Source of the DNA: Nansenia antarctica | Taxonomy: Eukaryota; Chordata; Actinopteri; Argentiniformes; Microstomatidae | Length of the DNA: 64,000 bases | Assembly (NCBI GenBank): GCA_963989245.1 | Contig: OZ022344.1 | Location: 65,783,400 to 65,847,399 of the forward strand | Reading direction: 5' to 3' | The notes under the pieces: generated by a model | What the model saw: the letters and a program-made list of their open reading frames with translations, nothing else | What the model was told of the DNA's origin: nothing | Database searches by the model: none | In this document: in pieces, positions 10,640-21,700 of the stretch | Position numbering within the stretch: the stretch's first letter is position 1 | How the letters are laid out: each line of letters begins with the position of its first letter | Made by a program: the position numbers and the translations under genes

Positions 10640-12262
10640 AATAGGCCTATGCCGAAACGGAATGCCATAGTGTCTCTGAGATAAAGGATACAATCCGTTT
10701 TCACACTCTGTCCCCTGTGTTCAGCAACATCTTCAACTCCTCCCTGGAGTGCTGTCAGGTACCAGCCTGCTTCAAGACCTCCACCATTATCCCATTCCCC
10801 AAAAAGTCGAGGATCACAGGCCTGAATGACTACAGACCCGTTTCCCTGACCTCTGTAGTCATGAAGGTCTTTGAACGCCTCGTCCTTGCCCACCTGAAGT
10901 CCATCACAGACCCTCTCCTAGACCCCCTGCAGTTCGTGTATAGAGCCAACAGGTCCGTGGAGGACGCGGTCAACATGGCTCTACACCATGTCCTAGAACA
11001 TCTGGACACGGCCGGGACCTACGCCAGAATCCTGTTTGTTGACTTCAGTTCGGCATTCAACACTATCTTGCCACCCATACTGGAGTGTGGGCTCTCTGCA
11101 CTGCAGGTGCCTGACTACACCTGCAGGTGGATCACGAACTTTCTGTCCAACAGGACCCAGCGGGTGAAGCTCGGGAAGTCCATCTCTGAGCTGAGGACCA
11201 TCAGCACCGGTTCCCCGCAGGGCTGCGTCCTGTCTCCCCTCCTGTTTTCCCTCTACACCAACTGCTGTACCTCCAGCCACCAGTCGGTCAAGCTCCTCAA
11301 GTTCGCGGACGATACCACCCTGGTAGGGCTCATCTCCAGGGGGGATGAATCTGCTTTCAGGAGCGAGATTGACTCGGTGGTCTCCTGGTGCACCCGGAAC
11401 AACCTAGAGCTGAATGCTCTTAAGACAGTGGAGCTGATAGTGGACTTCAGGAGGAACCCACCCCCTCCCTCTCCAATCATACTGGGAGGCACTCCAGTCA
11501 CCACAGTGGAGTCATGCCGCTTCCTTGGGGTGACAGTCTCTCGGGACTTGAAGTGGGGGCCCAACATCGACGCCCTCACAAAAAAGGCCCAGAAGAGACT
11601 GTTTTTCCTGAGGCAGCTCAGGAAATTCCACCTTCCAAAGACCACGCTGGTGAACTTCTACACGGCCATCATTGAGTCCATCGTCACCTCCGCCATCATC
11701 ATCTGGTTCCCCGCCGCAGCGGCCAAGGACAAGGCCAAGCTGCAGCGGGTGATACGCTCGGCGGAGAGGGTGATTGGCTGCCCTTTGCCCCCCCTTGAGG
11801 CCCTGTTTAAAAGTAGGGCTTTGGGGAGGGCCAGGAAGATCATGGCTGACACCGCACACCCAGGACACGGTCTCTTCGCCCCGCTCCCCTCAGGCAGGAG
11901 GGTGCGGTCCCTAAAAACTGTGAAGGCCCGACATACACACAGCTTTTTCCCCACAGCCATCCGGCTCCTAAATGCCGCTGGCCCCCCCCCCCCCCCCTGA
12001 CCTGACCCCTATCTATCTACCCTCCCTCCACCCCCACCCAGAGAGCTTTGGACTGTCTGGATATGATCACTTGAACACTGATCTCTGCACTTTATATTTA
12101 TATTAATTATGACTCTTGCACTTTGATGTTGGTTTGCACTGTCTTGTCCTGTCTTGCACCTGTCCTGCTGTAAACCGTGCTCCATTGTTCCAAACCAAAT
12201 TCCTAACATGTTTACATGTCATGGCAATAAAGTCTTCTGATTCTGATTCTGATTCTGATTCA
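10640..12262 (+). mobile_element. 5'-truncated L2-type LINE with reverse transcriptase
   Basis: An open frame to a TGA at 11998-12000 gives about 427 residues of non-LTR reverse transcriptase. Visible motifs are NDYRPVSLTSVVMKVFERL (~37-55), VDFSSAFNTI (~108), GSPQGCVLSPLLF (~165) and the catalytic FADD (~196-199). Near the end are the LGVTVSRDLKW thumb region and a tail ending FFPTAIRLLNAAG. The 3' UTR ends in AATAAAG followed by TTCTGA/TTCTGATTCTGA repeats, the usual microsatellite-like tail. No endonuclease domain remains. The frame is still open, which suggests a young copy, but it cannot mobilise itself. Confidence 0.9.
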
Positions 12263-12685
12263 GAAGATTAATGGAGGGGGAAAAACATGAGTGTGAGGAC
12301 GGAGGATGATGAGCAAAGTCCCATCATGGATTTTATCTGGAATTTCACTGCCAATCTCTCCTCCATCACCCCGAAAAAGAGAACAGAGGATGAAACAACT
12401 TGCGATTTGAAAGTACCAGGCTACCAGATACGTATGCACATATTTTGCTACCAGGGTTGCCAGACGGAATTGACAATTTCCAGCCCAACCAGTCTAAAAG
12501 CTGCCGAATCCACCCGTCCAGCGTGACCAAAAGTAGCCCAATCTGGCAACGCTGCTTGCTACGTTCTAAGACTCGCGTGAACACAGGTTCTTCCAGCAGC
12601 GCGCGCCTCCCGCTTCGATTGCAGACTCAAGTTAACGCGTGTGCAGAAAGATGCCACGAAACTCGTGTCCGGTAGCTTTATTTAA

Positions 12686-13939
12686 CCCTTGTGTGGTGTT
12701 CACTTTTTGGACCCTTTCGTAGTGTTCGGGTCAAGTTGACCCGGGACATCATTGGGGTTTTAAAAGCACTTGTCTTGACACGGTGCTCCTAGTCCCAAGG
12801 GTGACCCATACAAGGGGGTATACTCAGGGCGCAAGAAAGCCCCAAAATAGCTCATAATATTAAAGGGCGCCTCCTGTGGGCACAAACAGGTACTGTACCC
12901 AATAATGCACAATAGGTACTGTGTACACATTCAAAAGTGCATATATTTTGTTCTAGTGGATCTAGGGGGCTGCCCTTTGGAGAGGCTGGAGCAGAAGATG
13001 CTTAGTAACAACCCACAAAGTGTCAGACCCCTGGGAATAGGTGGGGCCGAACGACAGCATGATGAGTAGAAGCGTTTTTACGCACATGATGTCCCTAACT
13101 TTGAAAATGCAAAATCCACTATAATAAAGACCTGGGTGTCATAAATCATACTTATCTAGGAAAAATGTAAATGAAACAATGTTTTCATTGCTGTTTATTA
13201 TTTTTAATTTATATTCTCAATTGAATTTCACATTTATCTAATTATAATCAAAGCTGTAAAGAAAATACAGGTGATGAACAAGAATAGAAATGAAAGAACC
13301 AAACTAAGATTGTTTTTGCCAATAGCTATGAAATACATCTCTCAAATTTCTGCAAATGCTGAATCACAAAACACGAACGGAATGTACACTGTTTTCACTG
13401 TCACTGTCGAAATACAGTATTATGTCTGAAAAATCCCAAATAATTCTGAAATACCACTGGCTACAATTGTGTGTGCATGGGTATGCCTGTCTACACAACA
13501 CATGAAGCACAGAATGTGACAGTGTGTGTACCTCAAATGTACTTTTTGCAGTTGCTGCATACGTTCTGTACAGTGCAAGAAAATGTAAAAATGTTTACAA
13601 TGTTGCACTTCAAAGGGTAAAAAGTGCGAGAGCAGACGGCTTCTTGGCACGGGAAAGCTCGAGCAGAGGTGTGTGAGTGAGTGTCAGTGTGAGTGTGTGT
13701 ATGTTTCTGTGTGTCTCTGTGCATCCGGGCCTAAATGACCCGAAGATCTTATGAAGGACATAAATGTGTTGGGGTATTGTAGGATGTGTAAAAAAAAAAA
13801 AAACACTTTTACATGTTTTTCATAGAAAATAAGCCAAGGCCATGGAGTTTCATATTGATCAAATGTATTCTTGTACGTACCATTTCTCACCAAGTAAAAA
13901 TGTAAAACGGGTCCGGTTGACCCGAACACCACACACGGG
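12686..13939. mobile_element. Non-autonomous piggyBac-like element
   Basis: The left end is TTAA then CCCTTGTGTGGTGTTC. The right end is the complement, GAACACCACACACGGG, followed by TAGGA where the second TTAA has decayed. Subterminal palindromes CGGGTCAAGTTGACCCG (12727-12743) and the matching GGGTCCGGTTGACCC (~13909) lie just inside. No transposase frame is present in 1.25 kb. Confidence 0.75.
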
Positions 13940-14125
13940 TAGGATTTTTTTTCAAAAATAAAAGACTTGGCAGCTCTGTATGGATATATTGGAGGAATCA
14001 CGCAATGCGGGTGGATTGAAAATACGGAACAAACAGCGTTCCGTATTGGTTCAAAACGGGACGCATCTTTTAACTGTCAGATACGGAACGATTCCGTATT
14101 TTAAGGGACAGGGGTGGCAACCCTA

Positions 14126-14235
14126 CGATTAACACACATCTACACACAACACACACCATTCACGATTAACACACATCTACACACAACACACACCATTCAC
14201 GATTAACACACATCTACACACACCACACACCACAG
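14126..14235. repeat. 37-bp minisatellite, right part
   Basis: Three units matching the array at 9598-9745, beginning directly after the transposon's right inverted repeat. Confidence 0.9.
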
Positions 14236-14250
14236 TAAGATTACTGTACC

Positions 14251-14985
14251 TGTTGTTGTAAAAAGTGCGGTTAGACGCATACAGTCTGTGCCTTGTTGTG
14301 ACCCCGAAATCCCATTAAACTTTCTGGACACGTTTTTGTATCCCCGATAACGAATAGCATGTTGATGATAACGTAGGCTGGAGTAAAATCACAAATACAT
14401 TTTAGGCTGTCTTGAGGAAAATGTTTATTGTTGTTTTGATACTTTCTGTTACAGGGTATATACAGGAATCTTGAGGTTAATTTCAATACCTTTCTAAGAC
14501 TTTTTAAAGACCTTGTCAATATTTTTCCAGACTTCACCGCCACTTCGAGCTGTAACCGTTGACATCAGTGAAAATAAATAATTAAAATCATCTTTTAACT
14601 TAACAGTTTTAGTTTGCAATAGTGTTTCTCAACCCTCTCCTCGGGGCGCCCCAGCCGCTCCACATATTTGTTCCACCACCAGCACACCTGATTCAACTAA
14701 TAAAGTCCAAAGCAATTATGATTGCAACCCCCGAGAGGGTTGACTATCATACAACACCATTTCCGGTTCATCTTTTGTTTTTTTTATAAAACTAATAAAT
14801 TCACGAACTTTTACTAAAAGTTTTTAGGACTCAAACTCAGAGTCTAATTCAGAAAAATACCAACAAAATGCAAGACCTCATAAAATCGTGATAAGACTTT
14901 TTAATACTTATTAAGGGTCTTGATTTTCCCAAAATTGATTCATCAACTTTTAATACTTTTCAAGACACCGCGGATACCCTGAGAT
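14251..14985. other. Intergenic, with a hAT-like repeat fragment
   Basis: 14620-14780 carries AGTGTTTCTCAACCCTCTCC, a familiar fish MITE end also seen degenerately near 970. The rest is AT-rich with several TTTTTAATACTT-like words. A minus-strand donor CAG|GTACAG at 14250 is the best candidate end of a 5' UTR exon for the SMIM31-like gene. Confidence 0.45.
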
Positions 14986-15290
14986 TGAGAGGTGTGGTGT
15001 CTCGCGCATCAACGTCGCGATTGAGGTGACGTCGTGTCGACCTCATGTCCAACGAACTTCAGTCGACGAGGCCTCAGAGTCATTTTGATTAAAAGAAAAC
15101 TCCTTTTCCAAACAGTGCCAGCAGTCTTGGAGTCAGGTAATCACCTAAAGTAGACTACTATTTATCCATTTTAGTAGTAAGACTCTGAAATGGACGACGC
15201 CTCGTCGTGATTGAGAAGCATTTGTCCAAACAGTGGCTTCCACCATTGATTGCCAATTAGCAAGGCGTCTTGGTGTCAGGTGATGATCAC
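14986..15290 (+). promoter_or_regulatory. Candidate tdrd7 promoter / 5' UTR exon region
   Basis: A local CpG-rich patch (CTCGCGCATCAACGTCGCGA and a CRE-like GTGACGTC) about 0.7 kb before the tdrd7 start codon. Two related segments contain TCCAAACAGTG and end in GTCAG|GTAATC (15136) and GTCAG|GTGATG (15281), both usable donors. The coding exon opens with an acceptor at 15772, so a 5' UTR exon must lie upstream; this patch fits. Confidence 0.5.
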
Positions 15291-15773
15291 GTTTTACTTT
15301 TATGATAAATCATTGTTCATCACTCGATATACATTTAACAAAAGTAGTTTGCGTTATATCAACCGAAAAAAGTATAATCCTGGATCGAAATATTAGGCTA
15401 AAAGAGCAAGCTAGCTAGGCTCTATCATTGAGTTATTCTTCAGAGTAGCCTCAGCTGTGAAGTTAGCTAGCTATCAAGCTTGTGTGGAACAACATGGATC
15501 TTTTGAGCAAGTTAGTTATCAATTGTGGGCTAATAACTGTAGCTAGCTACAGGCTTTGAGTCTAGGACAAAATAGAAATCTTGGTCCCAGATTAGTACAG
15601 GTTTGGCGAAGTTGGACAGCCCTGGCGTCCTATGGCGATCTGGAGACTGGAGTCGCTAAGGTTGAGGCCTTTACTTGAGATCACGTTTTGTAACGGAATA
15701 GTCAATGGTGAAGGTAAAGAACAATGTGTTATGATTCCAACATGATGTGTTGTTGTTGTTGTTGTTCAGCAGG

Positions 15774-18700
15774 ATGGCTGATACTGATGTGATGAAGTTG
15801 ATCCGGGCTGTCCTCCAGTCGGATAAAGATGGGGTGTCCATCGCACGCCTGCAGACGGACTACAGGTCTCTGACGGGAGAGTACATCCCCCTCAACCGGC
15901 TGGGCTACCCCTCCATGGAGGCCTACCTCAGGAGCATCCCCACGGTGGTGCGGGTGGAGATTCGCAATGGAAGGGTACGTACAGTAGCTAGCCACGACCA
16001 CTTCATCTGTACATGACATTTATATTGACCTTTGGATGTTGTGTACAACATATAGGCTACTACACGTATACAGATATAATCCTATTCACAGATAGTTCAG
16101 AAGTTCCATAGCCGCTGCTCATAAATTTGCTACTCAGTCACTTAACGCAGAATTGTATTATTATTGGTAACTTGATTAAATCTTTGGCCTCTGTAAAATC
16201 ATCGCATGCAATACTGACATGCAATAATAGTTTTACGGTGTGTTTTTTTTTCTTCATGCCTTTTGTGATCTTCATACTACCGTAACTTGTTCTAGCTCAT
16301 GTGTTTTGCGGGCGTCCTGGAAGAGACTTCACACATTGCTCAACTGGTAGCCCGACAGAGGACCTCCAAGAGGCCCGGCCGGTCACAGATTGTGAACTGC
16401 CCGATCAGGGTTAGACCCTCCTCATTCCTGTTTAACGGTAGGTAAAAAAATAAATAAAAATGGACTGACATATATAGCGTCTTATTCCAAAGCGCTTTAC
16501 AATGGCCTCTCATTCACACACCAATGGCGGCAAGCTACCATGTAAGGCGCCGGCCCGCTCATTGGGAGCAATTTGGGGTTCAGTGTCTTGCTCAAGGACA
16601 CTTCGACATGTGGCCAGCTGGGGCTCAAACCGCCGATCTGCCAACCTTGTGATCATTAGACGGCAGCTCTACCTCCTGCGCCACAGCCTCCCCTATTCTT
16701 GTCACCGCCGTCCAATGAGAGATGGAGAAATGCCTCATTTGAGGACAATAGTTAACAATATGTTTCTGGCAGACATTTTGCTACTGCTGAACTATGGACA
16801 TGGATGGTTGGAACAGAACTTAGTAACTGGGCTCTTGCAGGTCAGACAGTGAACTAGAAAACGAGACGGGCTGGCCTAGTTCAGCCAGTATTCCTCTGAG
16901 AACATCGGCTTTCTACAGGAAGCTAAGAATACAACTCCTTAAAAAGCCCTCTCTCCCTCTCGCTCGCTTGCTCTCTGTACAATATTTTGGTGTGTGAACA
17001 AAACCTGACGGGGGGGGGGGGTAGTATGAAGCTTCTCAAACCCTGAAGGCTGTTGTCTCTCCTCCTTCCCACTTGTCTTCCAGAAAAGCCCCGGACATCG
17101 TCGTTGCGTCAACCAACGCACTGTGGGCTGTCTGGCAGGCTCATGACCCAGACATCTATGGGGAGACGCCCGCACATTAATAGAGGCTATGGAGGTCTTG
17201 GGTTCAACCCTGATGCCCAGCAGAGAGGACCCATCATTCAGATGAAGAAACCACCTGTGCAGTGTGAGAGGTGAGGGGACTCAAGGACACACACAGACAC
17301 ACACACACACACACACACAGGCTCCCAGATTCTGGATTCAGTATTCACATTTTATTAGGATGTGAGGCTTTTGTCACTAAAATTGGAAGCAGCAAAGATG
17401 TGTCTGTGTGTGTGAGAGCCGAGAGGAGAGCAGCGGAGAGAGGAGAAAAAGGTTAATATTCCCCATTTCTCTCAGTCATCGTTGCTTAAGTAACCTGCCC
17501 ACCCTATTCCGTTCAGACATGGTACTCCGGACTGATGTGAGCATTAAGTACCTACTGTGACATCATGAGTGACCAGGCTGCTTTATTTCAAACAAGCTTT
17601 ATTTCATTTAGTTTCAAGTTTATTGTGACATAAACCTGGCACATTACACAAGTGTAAGAGGGTAACATTCTTAGGCTTCGGTTCATGACTTGTGATTGCA
17701 GCACAAGACAATAAGGCAATAGGCATAATTCAAGATAAGAAGAAAAATGACAATAGTACAGAACATAATTGACAAATAACATTATTTACAATAAGTGACT
17801 GTGAGCTTAATCTTAGGTAGTCCATATGCATGGGATGTGCTTGTGGAGGATAGTCAATAGCAGTGCTCGATCGCCTTGGTGCAGTTGCCATTTGGAGCTC
17901 CAATTAACCCCAATAAACACTTTTAGCACCTTCTGATGACCGCTTGTAGATGCACTGTCTGAAGTTTTTGCTGAAAAATGAGGTCACAAGTCTGTAAACA
18001 GATATTCTGCTCCACCAAAAGAGTCTCCTACGTAAAAATTCTAATTTCTACTGGGTTTTTTGCATTAAAATAGCTATAGAGGCATGCATATAGGCAACAT
18101 TGCATAACTATTGATAGGAGTGTTGACATTTTTTCTTTCCAGAAATAATTTATTCGAGGTCTCTTTGGAAAGTCCTAATTCACTGCTTAATTGTCATACA
18201 CAGAAAAACTGGGTGGTAATTTAAGGGTTAATGAACATGTTATTGGGGACAATTTCATCATACATACACAATATTATCGCCGTATTGCAAACATATAAAT
18301 GTGAATTTTAGTCAGTGTGTATGGATGCAAACGCACACACTCACACACACATTTGTTTTTGTAATCTTCTGTGTCAGAAATAGGTTTCAAATTAGATACC
18401 TACTGTAGTTCACAAAACATTTAGTCTATTTGATGATACAAAGCAAGTTGCTCATGTTGATGGTGGCACACTTCATATTGATGGTGACACAATCTCTCTG
18501 TCTTTAGTCCAGACAAGAGGTTGCCACTACCTTCCGGGCCATCAGGTGACCATCAGGATAAACCTGCTGGTGAGTGCAACCCCATTGTCCACGCACCCCT
18601 TTATATAGGCCTGTCCCAACACTTTTTAGATTAATCATTTCTTTCTCCCCACTTTAAGTCAATCACTAATGTAGACTACCCACAGTTATGGGTGAGGTAA

Positions 18701-21700
18701 TCACTAATCTAGTCTCTTCCCACACAACGTGGAGTAAACTATTACTAGACTAGTAAAGCGTTTTTGCTGCTGTTTTCCAGCTCCCTCCCCAAGGCCAAAG
18801 AACACCTACGACCAAGAATTGGTTCAGAGTCGCCTCATAGAGGTCCTGACCAAGTATTCTTGTGGTCTCTGGCAGTCCAAACTGCCCACTGTGTACCGGA
18901 AAATGTTCTGCCAGGAACTACACGGCCAGGCCATCATAGACATGGAGAACTGGACGCACATTTGCTCAGTGAGTATGACTGCAACAATTACAATATTGAT
19001 TACTTCCTTACTCCTCTTCATCCCCTTTGGGACATAAGGCTTCAATGAGCTCTCTCCGTTGCATTCGGTCCTTGGCAGCATCCTGCTCCTTTCCCTATGA
19101 CAGGTTAATCTGTTCCAGCTCTTGTGTTTGCACAGTTGTGTCACAGTTCTGCGCCAGGTGAACTGAGACTGCCAAAGGCCCCTGGCCTGAGCTAGATTAC
19201 TCTTCCATCAACTGGTGGATTGATGATTCACTTGCTTAGTCAAATGTATTGATTGTAAGTCGCTTTTGGAATAAGGCGTCTGCTAAATGCCTAAAATGTA
19301 GGTGGTTTTGGGCCTCCCAGGTTCAGTGTTGCTTAGAGGAGTGAAAGTTATGTTTCAAACACACTTTCTTGCAGGCCAAAGTGCATTTGGTGGACACTAG
19401 TATCGCTTTGTAGTATTGAAACATTTCTCTGCCGACCTCTACCTCAGCAGTGCGTGTGCTTTTCATTTCAGCGCCCATGTTAACGGGTTAGAGCAGCCAT
19501 ACAGCGCGCAAGGTGCACGTCTCACGCTGGCTGCCGCGACACGCCATCTAGAGATTTTGATTCTCACCATTATTTTCTGCATGCAATGCATGCAAAGGCA
19601 AACCTCAATCGACAAAGATAGGGCTGGTAGTAGCAGCTCTGCTGTTAAAGCTGCACTGCCAGTACGGAAGCCGCAAGCATGAGAGCCGCAGCAGTTCCGC
19701 CATGCACACACGCTGCTGAAGTAGAGGTCGGAGGTGCGGTTCGAGCTGTGATGCCAAGTATGAGTATTTGAGGCTGGTAGATACCCAGATACCAGTTAGA
19801 ACTCCATTGTTCACCCAGATATAGAAATGTCATTACAGTAAATCATAAATCATAAATCACAGTTAGGTTGTGTTAATGAGATCTTGTGTCTCTGCTGTAG
19901 ACAATCACTAACTAAGGTGACACTTTGGCCCACGTTTCCTCTCCTTACCTCTATGCTTAAAGTAAGTACAGTACAGTACAGTAGATCATATAAAGGACCC
20001 AGCAGTTAAATCAAAACTAGTTTTGAATAGAACAGTCTGTGTTAAGACACACTCCACCTGTGAAGAAGTTGCCAAATTCATGTGAAGTTTTCAGATCATG
20101 ATTTGAGTTGTATGAGAAATGTGCAGTTGGTGTGAGTTATGAGTAGAATGACACCGCTTCCCCTAACTTATAACTGATGCTGTGACTGTATGTAAGTGGA
20201 GGAGGTGTTGGAGATGTCTGTATTTGTCTATCTTTTAACTGTGCTGGAAATGCTTGGATGTGTGCCACTGTCTGTTGTGTGTGCTCTTTTGTTTTAACAT
20301 GTAACCTGATTTATTTTCAGCCCCCCCTCCCCCTAAGAGGCTTTTGTCTTTTGCCAGGCCGCCAATGTAAATGCCTACAATGCCTGCCTGGTTAAATAAA
20401 AAATAAAATAAAATTGTGTTCCAGATTGAATGGATCAACAGCACTAAACGAGACGACCGACTGGTTTTCCCCCTTCTGTCCAAAGCCCCCAGCATCACCC
20501 CTCCAGCGAAATCAGCCACTGTCGGCACAACGTCACAAACCCCTCCTACCCCCCCCTCCCAGACGGCTGCAACAGTCCCACCGGACATTTGCCTCAAACT
20601 CAAAGAGCTCCTGTCCAAGTACATCCATGGCCTGTGGGCCCACGCCCTCCCCAAGCTCTTCCAGGAAACCTTCAAGACTCCTTTCCCCGAACTAGACAAC
20701 CTGTCGCTGCTGCTGGACGTGTGCACCGTGGAGTACCCCTTTCTTGACAACAAGAAGAAGGCCATTCTCTACGCCCTCCCCACGGAGGACAAGAGCAGAG
20801 CCCAGCAGGTCCCCCGTGCCACCAACCCCCCGTCGGCCAGCCCCCTGGTGCCCCCGCTGGTTAAGCCCAAGGAGCAGTACTCCTCTGTGCTGGTGGTGGA
20901 AGCCAGCACCAAAGATGTCATCATCAGGTAGATGCCAAAGTTCATATTGTGAGGAGGAGCGAAAAATTAAATATGGATCAGGCAAATACATTCAGGTGAA
21001 CTGAGACTGGTGATGTGTATAAAGTATTTATGACTCTGAAGGTCAGAGTCATTGAGCTTCTCACAGTGGTAGCCAAACATTCTGAAGAGATGGTTCACTT
21101 TTTTTTGTACATTTGCCTTTCTATAATATATCTGTTGCCGTCGATCTAGATGGTTTTTGAGTGCATGTTTCCGTGAAGTTATTCTTCCTGCGCGGCAAAA
21201 CGTCATTCGGGGGTTTTGTAAATGTGACCCCAAAGAGAAGAGTTCCTTCAAAACTGCGCCAACCTTGTGTATGTACCATGATCCTCAGGTACATAGGCAA
21301 GGAATATTCTGACGCCCAGGAGGCGATGGAAGACACCATGCAGATACTCTACAGCCGACTCGGCGCACAGAAGCCCTTACTCAACCCTGCCGTGGGGGAA
21401 CTGGTTGCCGTGAGGTTCGAAGGTGGAGAGGAGGTCATCCGAGCCCAAGTCGGTGAGGTCACGAGTGACGGTCAGGTCAAGGTAAAGTCTTTCATACCCT
21501 ATTTATGCCAACATCAGTTGGGTGAACATAAGAACCACAGTCATATTATTATAATGATAATATCATCATCAGTCATATTATACACACAGTTTAGTTTATT
21601 TTTCGGGCTTGATTTGGACGTCTGTTGTGGGGTCCTCTGTGGCTCGGTTGGTAGAGAATGGTGCTAACAACACATAGGTTTGGGGTTCGATTCCCGCTGG

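Larger units (their letters stand above)
9748..14123. mobile_element. Nested transposon block with GGGTTGCCACC terminal inverted repeats
   Basis: The ends GGGTTGCCACC and GGTGGCAACCC are an 11-bp perfect inverted repeat, each flanked by TA, and the flanks rejoin into a continuous 37-bp minisatellite. Inside are a retroelement tail ending in CAAT repeats (~10450-10635), a 5'-truncated L2-type LINE (10640-12262), a small MITE (~12450-12555) and a piggyBac-like element (12686-13939). The outer element's own coding region is not visible, so its superfamily is uncertain; TA duplication would fit a mariner- or PIF-like group. It lies upstream of the SMIM31-like gene, probably in a 5' UTR intron. 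Confidence 0.65.

Noticed and set aside
10633..11960. Minus-strand frames opposite the LINE
   Set aside because: Shadows of the plus-strand reverse transcriptase, which has clear family motifs.
15729..16019. Minus-strand frame opposite tdrd7 exon 1
   Set aside because: Shadow of the LOTUS-domain exon.
17271..17456. Frame running past the tdrd7 exon 3 donor
   Set aside because: It crosses a CA repeat after a good GTGAGG donor; the next exon at 18508 restores the family sequence.
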